This document shows positions 45,638 through 54,681 of a stretch of DNA of 64,000 bases, piece after piece. This DNA is from Burkholderia cepacia (GTDB taxonomy: Bacteria; Pseudomonadota; Gammaproteobacteria; Burkholderiales; Burkholderiaceae). Position numbers and translations under genes: made by a program. A model generated the notes under the pieces. That model made no database searches, had not been told where the DNA came from, and saw nothing but the letters and a program-made list of their open reading frames with translations. Numbering within the stretch: the first letter of the stretch is position 1; each line of letters begins with the position of its first letter. The stretch lies in the NCBI RefSeq assembly GCF_001718835.1, contig NZ_CP013444.1, positions 1,054,001-1,118,000 of the forward strand. Reading direction: 5' to 3'.

Positions 45638-46486
45638 ATGCGTTTTGTTTCATTTCTGAAGGACGGCAAGGCGCTTTTGGGTGTGCGCGACGCAGCGCGT
45701 ATTCGCCTGGTTGGCGACGAAAGTCTCGAATCGTTGCTCGCACGTGGCGTTGATCTGGTGAGCTATGGTCAACCCTGCTCGAACGCGGAATTCGTCGATC
45801 CTGGCGCGGTCACCTGGTTGCCGCCGCTGCGCCGGCCGCCGAAGATCATCTGTGTCGGGTTGAACTATGCGGATCACACGAAGGAAAGCAAGTACGAGCA
45901 GCCGGGCTATCCGACGCTGTTCTTCCGCGTCAATACGAGCCTGATCGCGCACGAACAGCCGATGGTGCGCCCACGCGTGACCGATTCCGCTGGGCTGGAC
46001 TTCGAGGGGGAGATTGCCGTCGTGCTCGGCAAAGGGGGCCGGCATATCGCGAAGGATGAAGCGTTGTCGCATGTGGCGGGGTACGCGCTTTTCAACGACG
46101 GTTCAGTTCGCGAATATCAGTTCAAGACGCCGCAGTGGACGGTCGGAAAGAACTTCGATGGTACCGGCGCCTTTGGGCCGGATCTCGTGACGTCGGACGA
46201 ACTGCCTCTGGGTGCCAAGGGGCTTCGTCTCGAAACTCGCCTGAACGGGGAAGTCGTACAGTCGGCGAATTCCGATCAGATGGTGTTCGACGTTGCGACG
46301 CTGATCAGTATCGTCAGCGAAGCGATGACGCTGGAACCCGGCGACGTGATCGTGTCAGGCACGCCGTCCGGCATCGGCTGGGCACGTGAGCCGAAACGAC
46401 TGATGAAGGCAGGGGATGTTTGCGAGATCAGCGTCGAAGGCATCGGAACGCTGCGGAACACAATCATTGACGAGCCGGCTGCCTGA
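45638..46486 (+). CDS. Fumarylacetoacetate hydrolase family protein
   Basis: A protein of 282 aa. ATG 45638 with GGAGG eight bases upstream. The core has IICVGLNYADHTKES and the metal ligands in LDFEGEIAVVLGKGGRHI. The GYALFNDGSVREYQFKTPQW region, the NFDGTGAFGPDLVT motif and GDVIVSGTPSGIGWA are all FAH signatures. Members hydrolyse C-C bonds, hydrate or decarboxylate ring-opened products. It probably acts downstream of the dioxygenase. Confidence 0.9.
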   Translation: MRFVSFLKDGKALLGVRDAARIRLVGDESLESLLARGVDLVSYGQPCSNAEFVDPGAVTWLPPLRRPPKIICVGLNYADHTKESKYEQPGYPTLFFRVNTSLIAHEQPMVRPRVTDSAGLDFEGEIAVVLGKGGRHIAKDEALSHVAGYALFNDGSVREYQFKTPQWTVGKNFDGTGAFGPDLVTSDELPLGAKGLRLETRLNGEVVQSANSDQMVFDVATLISIVSEAMTLEPGDVIVSGTPSGIGWAREPKRLMKAGDVCEISVEGIGTLRNTIIDEPAA

Positions 46487-46565
46487 GCAAGCGCGGCGGT
46501 GCTGAACGGCCTTCATCGCCGCCACGACGCCGACACGAAACGGGATGCTTGAGCAGGAGACGGAA

Positions 46566-47507
46566 ATGAACGACTTTAACGCGATGCATGCGCGTGCTGC
46601 GGTGCATTCGATCGACCACTTCGCGCTCAGCGTGCCGTCGATCGGGGACGCGGAGCGCTTTTTCGACGCGTTCGGCCTGGATGTCGTACGCACTGGCGAG
46701 CGTGGAGACATGCTCGAATTGCGCGCGGGCGATGGTCACCGATGGGCACGCATCTTGCCGTCGGACGGCAAGCGGCTTGCATACCTTAGCTTCAACTGTT
46801 TCGATGCGGACCTCGCTGTGCTGCGCGATCAGGTCGAGGCGGCTCGCGCCGTCATCGAGCCGGGTGCCCCGACAGACGATTCGTCCGGGTTCTGGTTCAG
46901 CGACCCGGACGGCAATCGCGTTCATGTCCGGCCAGGGGTGAAGACGACCCCTGCATCGAAAGCGCGTTGTGTTACCCGTGGTGTGGCCGCGGACGAGCGA
47001 GGCGCGTGTACGCGATCGTCGATGTCGAGGATTCGGCCTAACCGCCTGTCCCACGTATTGCTGTTCACGCCGGATGTGCCGCGGGCCGTCGATTTCTATG
47101 AACGGGCGCTCGGGCTGCGGCTTTCTGACCGCTCAGCGGACCTGATTGCATTTACTCATGCGCCGCACGGCAGCGACCACCATCTGATCGCGTTCGCCAA
47201 AAGCTCGGCACGCGGATGGCATCACTCGTCGTGGGACGTTGACAACGTTGATCGTGTCGGCGAAGGAGCGGCCCAGATGGCGACGGCAGGATATGTGCGT
47301 GGTTGGGGTACAGGAAGACATGTGCTCGGATCGAACTATTTCCATTACGTTGAGGATCCGTGGGGTTCGTTCTGTGAATATTCGGCAGATATCGATTACA
47401 TTTCTGCTGGCAGAACGTGGCGAGCGGGAAATTACGAGCCGGAAGATTCATTGTATTTGTGGGGACCGGCAGTTCCTGAGAACTTCACACGCAACAGTGA
47501 GGCGTAG
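46566..47507 (+). CDS. Extradiol-type VOC dioxygenase (second copy)
   Basis: A protein of 313 aa. ATG 46566 with AGGAGACGG upstream. It has two VOC modules; candidate ligands in the C-terminal one are H163 (LSHVLLFTP), H219 (GWHHSSWD) and E271 (SFCEYSAD). The end WRAGNYEPEDSLYLWGP resembles that of other extradiol enzymes. It shares the RLSHV-xx-F-x-PD and GRH-x-GSN-x-F-x-Y patterns with the copy at 41718 but is clearly diverged. It is the last gene of the operon. Confidence 0.82.
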   Translation: MNDFNAMHARAAVHSIDHFALSVPSIGDAERFFDAFGLDVVRTGERGDMLELRAGDGHRWARILPSDGKRLAYLSFNCFDADLAVLRDQVEAARAVIEPGAPTDDSSGFWFSDPDGNRVHVRPGVKTTPASKARCVTRGVAADERGACTRSSMSRIRPNRLSHVLLFTPDVPRAVDFYERALGLRLSDRSADLIAFTHAPHGSDHHLIAFAKSSARGWHHSSWDVDNVDRVGEGAAQMATAGYVRGWGTGRHVLGSNYFHYVEDPWGSFCEYSADIDYISAGRTWRAGNYEPEDSLYLWGPAVPENFTRNSEA

Positions 47508-47843
47508 CCGGGATGCGTCAGATCGGAGCCTATCCTGACGTTTGTGTGCGGTATAGCCTGATGGCTAAGCAGCCACTTTATGGCACGTAAACGCAAGGAA
47601 GAAGTGACCATTGAACGGGCAAGGGCTTGAGCCTGGATTCGGAACCAATCGGCGGCACACGCGACGTGCTGGGAACGTCTGGCCGCGGTGAAAAATAATT
47701 CGGATAGCGAAAAGTTAAATGTTTGAGAGGAGGTCTGCCGCTGCTGCAAGCATTTCCATGCCGTATCCGAGCTCGTCACATGAATCCGTGTCAAAGGTGA
47801 TCGCGGAACCGACTTTGAGGGCGCGCTCATAGTAACTTAGGAG
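47508..47843. other. Non-coding gap after the catabolic operon
   Basis: No gene is supported here. Minus-strand frames overlapping 47432-47909 lack family resemblance. The region joins two convergent operons. Confidence 0.45.
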
Positions 47844-47889
47844 GAGTCTTGCTGGCCCTTGCTGCCAGCTGCGAGGGCCAGCAAGACTC
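47844..47889. terminator. 16-bp perfect hairpin between convergent operons
   Basis: GAGTCTTGCTGGCCCT (47844-47859) and AGGGCCAGCAAGACTC (47874-47889) are exact reverse complements around a 14-nt loop. It lies between the plus-strand VOC gene and the minus-strand VanB-like gene, 24 bases from the latter's stop. No strong T-run follows either arm, so a bidirectional terminator is likely but not certain. Confidence 0.6.
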
Positions 47890-47912
47890 GAAAAAGATGA
47901 AAGCTCCAACTG

Positions 47913-48878
47913 CTAAATTTCGAGCACGATCTTTTCGCTGAGTGAGCGTGAACAACATGGTGTCATCTGAGTATTGGTTCGTTTCTCATCGTCGGTCTGA
48001 TACTGATCGCGATGGTCGGGGACCCCCTCGATAACATGCGTCAGGCAGGTCCCGCAGACGCCTTGCTCGCATGAAAGTGGGACCGAAACGCCCGCGTTCA
48101 TCAGGGCCTGCGCGACCGTGACGCCAGTGGGTACAGTCACCGAAACCCCGCTCACTGCGGCGACAACCGTAAAGGTGCTGCCGTTGGTCGAAATCTCAGC
48201 CTTGAAATGCTCGGAATGGATCTGCTCCGGCTCCCAACCGCGTGAGATGGCGCCATCGGTGACGAAACGAATGAAACCTTCCGGACCGCAGGCATAAAGG
48301 TGTGTCCCTTTTCTTACATCCGGCAGACATGTATCCAGCGAGAAACGCTGCGCAGGAGCGCCTTCGTCATAGTGAAAATCGACCTGAGGCGCAAAGGCAG
48401 ACGACGCGATCTCAGCCGCGAAAGCGGTGCGACGACTGCTCCGCGTGCAGTAATGCATCGTAAAGGGTACGTCCAGCGCATGCAACCTATACGCCATCGA
48501 CAGCAAAGGGGTGATACCGATTCCCCCTGCGAGCAGAACCGCCCGGTCAGTGGCTGTCGCAAGGTGGAAATTGCAACGCGGCTCGCTGATTCGAATGACC
48601 TGACCGGGCACGAATGTGCGATGGATTTCTACGGAACCGCCTCTGGATGCTTCATCACGCAGTATTCCCAAGCGATAGCGACGACTTTCAGAGGGGTCGT
48701 TGCATAGTGAGTATTGTCGTATGAGTCCGGGGGCAATATGGACATCTACATGGGAGCCAGCCTCGAAGGGCGGCAAATTGCCACCGTCCGGCGAGACAAG
48801 TTCCAGCGAGATGATTCCCTCGGCAGTGTCATCTCGATTTGCGATGAGAACATTCAGGCAACGTTCGTGAGTAATCAT
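47913..48878 (-). CDS. VanB-like oxidoreductase (FMN, NADH, plant-type [2Fe-2S])
   Basis: A protein of 321 aa of the phthalate dioxygenase reductase/vanillate demethylase reductase type. The FMN-binding RQYSLCND is near residue 55, the nucleotide-binding VLLAGGIGITPLLSMAYRL near 113, and the HLYACGPEGFI motif precedes the C-terminal ferredoxin domain. The cluster ligands are in CEQGVCGTC and the later CC pair (TPCCSRS). It transfers electrons from NADH to a Rieske oxygenase, which is encoded 45 bp upstream on the same strand. Confidence 0.9.
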   Translation of the reverse strand: MITHERCLNVLIANRDDTAEGIISLELVSPDGGNLPPFEAGSHVDVHIAPGLIRQYSLCNDPSESRRYRLGILRDEASRGGSVEIHRTFVPGQVIRISEPRCNFHLATATDRAVLLAGGIGITPLLSMAYRLHALDVPFTMHYCTRSSRRTAFAAEIASSAFAPQVDFHYDEGAPAQRFSLDTCLPDVRKGTHLYACGPEGFIRFVTDGAISRGWEPEQIHSEHFKAEISTNGSTFTVVAAVSGVSVTVPTGVTVAQALMNAGVSVPLSCEQGVCGTCLTHVIEGVPDHRDQYQTDDEKRTNTQMTPCCSRSLSEKIVLEI

Positions 48879-48923
48879 GCCAACCTCGCGTGGTTGCTTG
48901 GCGTATGAGAGCGTGTCATGCCG

Positions 48924-50051
48924 TTAGTCCGCCTTCTGATCCTCGTTAAGCAAGCGCTCGAGGATGCGGCGATAGCGAGCAGGACCAGCATCGATGGCCA
49001 GCAGCGTGGGGGTGAGCGGCTCGCGGGCCTGATCCATGAGCTGCTGCTGCGCCTCGATGACCGGCACATCCTGATGGGCGAAGGCAAAGGTGCGCATCTC
49101 GAAGATCCTGTCCCGGATCTGGGCATTCTTCTCATCCCCCTCGGTCAGCACGTTCCAGCGTGCGGCGGTGTAGTGATAGTGGGTTGTGCGCTCTGTCTCG
49201 GGGGTGAGCAGGTGAATCGCGTAGTAGCCGGTGCCTTTCTCCTTGGGCTGGCCAGGCTTGCTCACACCGAACTCCAGGATTAGATTGCTCGGCGCATACC
49301 AGGAAATGGTGCTGCACTGGTCACCCTTCTCAAAGCCCGAGGGACTCATCATCTTGAGAATGCCCGGTGTGTCCGCATTCTTGGACGGTCGGCTGACGCT
49401 GACAACGTCGCCCTGCTGCGTCACGCTGATCTCCGCCTCAACCGTGTCAGAGGTGCCCAGGATGCCGGCATGCACGTACGAGGTGTGGCTCAGGTCCAGC
49501 AGATTGTCCACAACCAGCTCGTAATTGGCGTGGACCTTCAGGTACCCCGGCTGTGTCACGTGCAGGACAGGGCGGTTGTCCAGGCAGCTGTAGTCCGGGA
49601 TGGTCGCCGGATCAGCTGTCTTGGTGCCCATCCAGATCCAGATCAGTGAATGCCGTTCTTCGACCGGGTAGCTGCGCAGATGCGCTGCCGCGGGGATCAT
49701 GCAATTGCCATGGGGGTTCTTGACGCAGGCGCCGTCTGGGCCGAATTCGAGCCCGTGATAGATGCACTGCACACGATCGCCGGGTAACAGCTTGCCCATG
49801 GAGAGAGGAGCAAACCGGTGCGAGCAACGGTCGACGATCGCGGCGACGGAGCCGTCCTCTTTGCGGAAGAGCAGGACCGGTTCGTTCAAGATGGTGCGGG
49901 AGACCAGCTTCCCTGGCGGCAGGTCGCTTGCCCACATGGCGACATACCAGGTGTTGCGGATAAAGCGATCAGTTGCCGCAACGGCTGCTGGCGCGCGTTG
50001 CAGCGGCTTGGCCACCGCAACGGGAATGACGGTGGTGGGTGCTTCGCTCAT
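48924..50051 (-). CDS. VanA-like Rieske non-heme iron oxygenase
   Basis: A protein of 375 aa. ATG 50051 with AAGGAGAC upstream is preferred to the start at 50072. The Rieske ligands are C-x-H in DRCSHRFAPLS and C-x2-H in VQCIYHGLEFGPDG. The mononuclear iron site is DNLLDLSHTSYVH (D, two H). The family of vanillate O-demethylase oxygenase subunits usually has this length. It probably O-demethylates a methoxylated aromatic acid or related phenylpropanoid. It forms an operon with the VanB-like gene. Confidence 0.9.
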   Translation of the reverse strand: MSEAPTTVIPVAVAKPLQRAPAAVAATDRFIRNTWYVAMWASDLPPGKLVSRTILNEPVLLFRKEDGSVAAIVDRCSHRFAPLSMGKLLPGDRVQCIYHGLEFGPDGACVKNPHGNCMIPAAAHLRSYPVEERHSLIWIWMGTKTADPATIPDYSCLDNRPVLHVTQPGYLKVHANYELVVDNLLDLSHTSYVHAGILGTSDTVEAEISVTQQGDVVSVSRPSKNADTPGILKMMSPSGFEKGDQCSTISWYAPSNLILEFGVSKPGQPKEKGTGYYAIHLLTPETERTTHYHYTAARWNVLTEGDEKNAQIRDRIFEMRTFAFAHQDVPVIEAQQQLMDQAREPLTPTLLAIDAGPARYRRILERLLNEDQKAD

Positions 50052-50494
50052 CGATGTCTCCTTGTTAGCCAATAGTCATGGCGATCGACGCACGCCACGA
50101 TAAAGAGGAAGGCATGTGCGATCGGTGTAGGCCAAAGGCTATAAAAATGCGTGGAAGCTGGCAAACGACAGTTCTTCATACCGAGCATGAGGAGATGTCG
50201 TTCCAGGTCAGCTGCCAGTGCAAGGTCTTTTCGCGGTCTCGGTCTTACCAAGGTTTTTCGATGTCTGACGGGAGTGCCTTGCTTCGTCCTGATTCATATC
50301 TGCTATGAGCAACTTTCGTTGGTGAACTTTGAAGCGGTTTGCTAGCCTTCGCTTCAAATGAGGTACCTGATCGCCTCGTATAGACGACAGAGCGTTGTTG
50401 CGGCCTTGCTCACGTCCTTGTCTGCTCACGAGTTAAGGCTCTAGTACCCCGATTCCTTGTCACCACGCATCAGCAAATAAAAGAGATCCAGACG
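50052..50494. promoter_or_regulatory. Divergent promoter region between vanA-like and GMC genes
   Basis: No gene lies in this 443-bp region. It should carry promoters for the minus-strand oxygenase pair and for the plus-strand GMC gene. No operator repeat was assigned with confidence and no regulator gene is adjacent. Confidence 0.45.
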
Positions 50495-52171
50495 ATGAAA
50501 GAGGCTTTGCTCGGGAGATTCGACTACATCATCGTTGGCGCGGGCTCGGCTGGATGTGTCCTGGCGAATCGTCTCTCCGCGGATCCGAATGTCAAGGTGT
50601 GCCTAATCGAGGCTGGTGGCGCGGATTGGTACCCGTGGATTCATATCCCGGTGGGGTACTTCCATACGTTCGACAATCCTCGAACGGACTGGCGGTTCCG
50701 TACTGAACCTGAACCAGGCCTTAGCGGGCGCAGTATTAAGTATCCACGTGGACGGGTACTTGGCGGGTCGTCCTCCATCAACGGCATGGTTTACATCCGC
50801 GGACACGCAGCAGATTACGACGGGTGGCGTGCGCAGGGCAATGTGGGTTGGGCTTGGAACGACGTGTTGCCTTACTTCAAGAAGTCAGAGGATCAGGCGC
50901 GAGGTGCGAGCGAGGCTCATGGTGTAGGGGGAGAGCTTCGCATTGAAGATCTTCGAGCCTCGTGGGACGTGCTCGATAGCTTTTGTGCTGCTGCGGTTGA
51001 GTGCGGAATACCGCCTACCGCCGATTTCAATGCAGGAGAAAACGAGGGCGCTGGTTACTTTCAGGTCACGCAGAAGGGGGGATTCCGAATGAGTACCGCT
51101 CGCGCGTTCCTCAAACCGGCCCGCCGGCGGCTAAATCTCACAGTGCTATCGAATTCTCAGGCGAAACGCATTCGGTTTGACGGGTGCCGGGCGACTGGCA
51201 TCGAACTGCAGCATGGCGGAAAAGATGCCTTTGTCCGTGCAGAACGGGAGGTGATCTTGGCGTGTGGTACGGTCGGTTCGCCACAACTCCTGCAACTATC
51301 AGGTATCGGGGATGGCGCTGCCCTTCAGGAGCTCGGGATAGGTAGCATTCGTCACTTGCCAGGTGTCGGTGAAAACCTACAGGATCATCTGGCGATGCGC
51401 ACCATGTATAGGGTCCACAATACCACGACACTGAACCAGCAAGCTTCAAGCCTCTGGGGACGGTTGCAGATGGGCTGGGAGTACTTGCTGCATCGCAGGG
51501 GGCCGTTGACCATTCCGCCCGCCCTTGTCACGGCCTTTTTCAAGAGTGACGCATCACGCGCAACGCCGGATCTGCAATTGGTCTGCTATCCGCTGACGTA
51601 TGACGCGGTGGGCGATCCTCCGCATAAGTTTGCGGGCTTCTCGGCAAGTGTTTGTCTGCTGCATCCGGAGAGCCGGGGGCAAATCAAGTTGAAGAGTGCC
51701 AATCCCTTTGATGCCCCTGCGATCCGCTTGAACTTCCTCACCGAGCCGGCCGATAGGGCGAAGGCAATCACTGGCTTGAGGAAGGTGCGCCAAGTGTGTG
51801 CGTCTGCGGCAATGAGCCGCTACGCGCCTGAGGAGTTCGCGCCCGGCGCGAATCTCCAAAGCGACGAGGAAATCATCCAAGGCATCTCCAAACTCGCCGG
51901 AACGATCTTCCATCCGGTTGGTACGTGCAAAATGGGAAACGGCCCTCTAGCGGTCGTCGATTCGCGCTTGCGCGTCCATGGCGTCGACGGGCTGAGAGTC
52001 GTCGACGCTTCAATCATGCCGACCATCATCTCGGGCAACACGAATGCAACGACGATCATGATCGCGGAAAAAGCTGCCGACATGATTCGTGAGGACTTGA
52101 TTTCATCGAAGATGGCCGCGGAAAAATCAGAGCAAGCACCCTTCCGCGGATTAGATGTGCCAATGATCTGA
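50495..52171 (+). CDS. GMC-family FAD oxidoreductase (alcohol/choline dehydrogenase-like)
   Basis: A protein of 558 aa. The FAD motif IIVGAGSAGCVLANRLS is at residues 12-28, GMC signature 1 near GRVLGGSSSINGMVYIRGHA, and signature 2 GTVGSPQLLQLSGIG. The catalytic His is in FHPVGTCKMG (near residue 473), with the second conserved His position replaced by SGNTNATTIMIAEKAADMI. The family oxidises primary alcohols to aldehydes. An aryl-alcohol substrate would fit the neighbours. Confidence 0.9.
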   Translation: MKEALLGRFDYIIVGAGSAGCVLANRLSADPNVKVCLIEAGGADWYPWIHIPVGYFHTFDNPRTDWRFRTEPEPGLSGRSIKYPRGRVLGGSSSINGMVYIRGHAADYDGWRAQGNVGWAWNDVLPYFKKSEDQARGASEAHGVGGELRIEDLRASWDVLDSFCAAAVECGIPPTADFNAGENEGAGYFQVTQKGGFRMSTARAFLKPARRRLNLTVLSNSQAKRIRFDGCRATGIELQHGGKDAFVRAEREVILACGTVGSPQLLQLSGIGDGAALQELGIGSIRHLPGVGENLQDHLAMRTMYRVHNTTTLNQQASSLWGRLQMGWEYLLHRRGPLTIPPALVTAFFKSDASRATPDLQLVCYPLTYDAVGDPPHKFAGFSASVCLLHPESRGQIKLKSANPFDAPAIRLNFLTEPADRAKAITGLRKVRQVCASAAMSRYAPEEFAPGANLQSDEEIIQGISKLAGTIFHPVGTCKMGNGPLAVVDSRLRVHGVDGLRVVDASIMPTIISGNTNATTIMIAEKAADMIREDLISSKMAAEKSEQAPFRGLDVPMI

Positions 52172-52833
52172 CGACGGCTCGCATGTCGGTGCAACCGGGA
52201 ATTAGCTTCATCTTCGGTCAATGGGCCGGTCGCCAGTTTCCCGAGATATCCCGACATTGTTCGCTGAGTGCGCTCCCCAGACGCAGTGAACTATGCGTTC
52301 GATACCTATGTACTGGCAAATGGCACGGCGCGTACGGTGGTTAAGCTAGGCGGCAAGGCGTGGTACTTCTCGATTGCTGGCTATGTGTTTGTGAATGCCC
52401 TTGGGGCAGACGCGGCTGGGGTTTGCGCACCGTGCCGAATGGTCCGTCACATCGCGATGGACAGCGCGGAGTTGATACGCCATCAGCTAATCGCCACAAC
52501 GCTTCCTAACGCCGTTTGGTGCTCCAGTCGCTTCTCGCTCCGATCGTACGGTCGCATAGGTCAAGCCCAGCGCCTTTCCTTATCAATCGAAACTGGGGAA
52601 TTCACCTAGTTGCGCGCGCTTGCCTCACAGAGGAAGGTCTGCATAGTATGCATATATAGAGTAATGATTATATGAGATATGCATGCCGTGTGTAGCGAGC
52701 CAAGGAGTCTATCTACCGAAGCGCCTTGGCCGACCTTGGAGTTCGCAGGAACTCCACGCTTGCTCAAGATGGCTCGCCATGAATCACGGCGAATGATCGG
52801 TAGGCAACGATTGTGCGTTTAAGGGGGACGTAT
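52172..52833. promoter_or_regulatory. 660-bp intergenic region with palindromic AT-rich box
   Basis: No supported gene; a 113-codon frame at 52268-52609 has no family resemblance. ATGCATAT (52648-52655) and ATATGCAT (52677-52684) form 8-bp inverted arms 21 bases apart within an AT-rich stretch, about 150 bases upstream of the crotonase start. It is a candidate operator/promoter for the 52834-59213 gene group. Confidence 0.45.
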
Positions 52834-53625
52834 ATGCACGGTTCACATTCGATCGACGACCCGTTGATTGTGGTCGAAATTAATGAAGCGGTTGCGCAGG
52901 TTACGTTGAATCGCGCTCATAAGCGGAATGCACTCAGCTTGTCGGCCGTTCGCCAGCTGAAGACTGTTTTTGAGTCTCTCCCGGATACGGTCAAAGTGGC
53001 CATTCTCGATGCACGTGGCGAGCATTTCTGCGCTGGCTTAGACCTCGCCGAGGTTCAATCGGTCACAGCGGCGGAGGGCGTTTACCACTCGCGACAATGG
53101 TATGAAGCATTCCGGAGCATTCAATTCGGGCGAGTCCCGGTCATCTGCGTGATGCGAGGAGCGGTCATCGGTGGTGGACTCGAACTGGCTTCCGCCACGC
53201 ATATCCGAATTGCTGAAGATTCAGCCTACTTTGGCTTGCCGGAAGGCCAGCGCGGCATTTTCCTTGGCGGCGGAGGTTCGGTGCGTATCCCGAAGCTGAT
53301 CGGATTTTCTCGGGTGATGGAGATGATGCTGACAGGTAGGGTCTACGGTGCCGAAGATGCATCTCGTATTGGCCTAGTGCACTACGTTATGCGGCCTGGC
53401 CAAGGGCCCAATAAGGCGCTCGCACTTGCTGAGCATGTTGCGTCAAACGCCGCCGTATCCAATTTCGCGATTATGCATGCTCTGCCGTTGATAGCGGAAC
53501 AGACGATGGAGCATGGCTTGCTAACTGAAGCGCTAATGGCCGGCGTTACGGAAGCAGAAGAAGAGGCGCATTCCCGTATTTGCGCATTCCTTGGAAAGCG
53601 AGCAGCAAAAGTCATGCCTGAATGA
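52834..53625 (+). CDS. Enoyl-CoA hydratase/crotonase family protein
   Basis: A protein of 263 aa. ATG 52834 with AAGGGGGACG upstream. The oxyanion-hole segment ARGEHFCAGLDLAEV is present, and the second is MRGAVIGGGLELASATHIRI with E present in the GLPEGQRGIFLGGGG region. Crotonases of this length hydrate enoyl-CoA or hydrate and cleave (feruloyl-CoA hydratase-lyase). With the ligase at 57411, a hydration step on a hydroxycinnamoyl-CoA is likely. Confidence 0.88.
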   Translation: MHGSHSIDDPLIVVEINEAVAQVTLNRAHKRNALSLSAVRQLKTVFESLPDTVKVAILDARGEHFCAGLDLAEVQSVTAAEGVYHSRQWYEAFRSIQFGRVPVICVMRGAVIGGGLELASATHIRIAEDSAYFGLPEGQRGIFLGGGGSVRIPKLIGFSRVMEMMLTGRVYGAEDASRIGLVHYVMRPGQGPNKALALAEHVASNAAVSNFAIMHALPLIAEQTMEHGLLTEALMAGVTEAEEEAHSRICAFLGKRAAKVMPE

Positions 53626-53718
53626 ATCGATCGAAGGGAATTGATCCGGTTAACAACGATTTCACTCGATGAGGGGAGTCAGCGTTAACGGTTACATCAA
53701 TCTTAGGATGATATCTCC

Positions 53719-54651
53719 ATGAATCTCCAAGATGTGGTTGCCATTGACGTGCACACGCATGCCATGGTCTCAACGAGAAATCCGCCGGATCCCGTTGCAA
53801 TCGAGTTTGACAACGCAATGGCGCAGTATTTCAAACAGGCCATGCCGAAGCCGACGATCTCGGAGACTGCAGCCTACTATCGCGCCAGAAAGATGATGGC
53901 GGTCATCTTTACCGTTGACACTGAAAGCGCAACTGGGCAGACACGGATACGGAATGAGGAGATTGCAGAGGAGGCTGCAGAGAATAGAGACGTTCTCATT
54001 CCCTTTGCCAGCATTGACCCTAGACGTGGAAAGATGGCAGCACGCGAGGCAAAAACGCTTATCACGGAGTATGGGGTTCAAGGTTTCAAGTTTCATCCCT
54101 CGCTGCAGGCGTTTTTCCCAAACGATCGCTGTGCGTATGACCTCTACGAGGTGATTGCGGAGTACGCCCTGCCAGCCGTTTTCCACAGCGGCCAGACTGG
54201 GGCTGGTGCCGGCATGCGAGCGGGCGGCGGAATTCGCCTGAAGTACTCGGACCCGATCTACCTAGACGACGTGGCAGTGGATTTTCCGGATATGAAGATT
54301 GTGATTGCTCATCCTTCATTTCCATGGCAAGAGAACGCTCTGGCAGTGGCTACGCACAAGCCGAACGTCTACATCGACCTATCAGGCTGGTCGCCAAAGT
54401 ATTTCCCTCCGATTTTGATTCAGTACATCAATGGGTTGCTGAAGAACAAGATGCTTTTTGCTTCGGACTTCCCAGTGATTACGCCAGATCGTTGGATGGA
54501 GGATTTCGAAGGCCTTCCGATCAAACCGGAAGTCAAACCGCTGGTGCTTAAAGAGAACGCGATTCGTCTTCTGGGGCTCGATCGTGAAGGCGAGCTTGGG
54601 GTATACCGCCGGCTGCAACCACCGTCCCAGAGAGACGGTGACTTTTGCTGA
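53719..54651 (+). CDS. Amidohydrolase family protein (ACMSD-like)
   Basis: A protein of 310 aa. H-x-H in AIDVHTHAM (residues 9-17) is followed by KFHPSLQAFFPND, FHSGQTG, IAHPSFPW and FASDFPV, the metal-binding pattern of the ACMSD/gamma-resorcylate decarboxylase group. Members decarboxylate aromatic or semialdehyde acids. The gene is followed by the SDR after 30 bp. It could remove a carboxyl group from the aromatic product. Confidence 0.85.
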   Translation: MNLQDVVAIDVHTHAMVSTRNPPDPVAIEFDNAMAQYFKQAMPKPTISETAAYYRARKMMAVIFTVDTESATGQTRIRNEEIAEEAAENRDVLIPFASIDPRRGKMAAREAKTLITEYGVQGFKFHPSLQAFFPNDRCAYDLYEVIAEYALPAVFHSGQTGAGAGMRAGGGIRLKYSDPIYLDDVAVDFPDMKIVIAHPSFPWQENALAVATHKPNVYIDLSGWSPKYFPPILIQYINGLLKNKMLFASDFPVITPDRWMEDFEGLPIKPEVKPLVLKENAIRLLGLDREGELGVYRRLQPPSQRDGDFC

Positions 54652-54681
54652 CCATCATCGATTTTCAAAGGAGTCGACGCA

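Noticed and set aside
47432..47909. Minus-strand frames downstream of the VanB-like gene
   Set aside because: They cross the 16-bp hairpin and overlap the VOC gene; no family resemblance.
52268..52609. A 113-codon plus-strand frame after the GMC gene
   Set aside because: No ribosome site or recognised domain; treated as intergenic.
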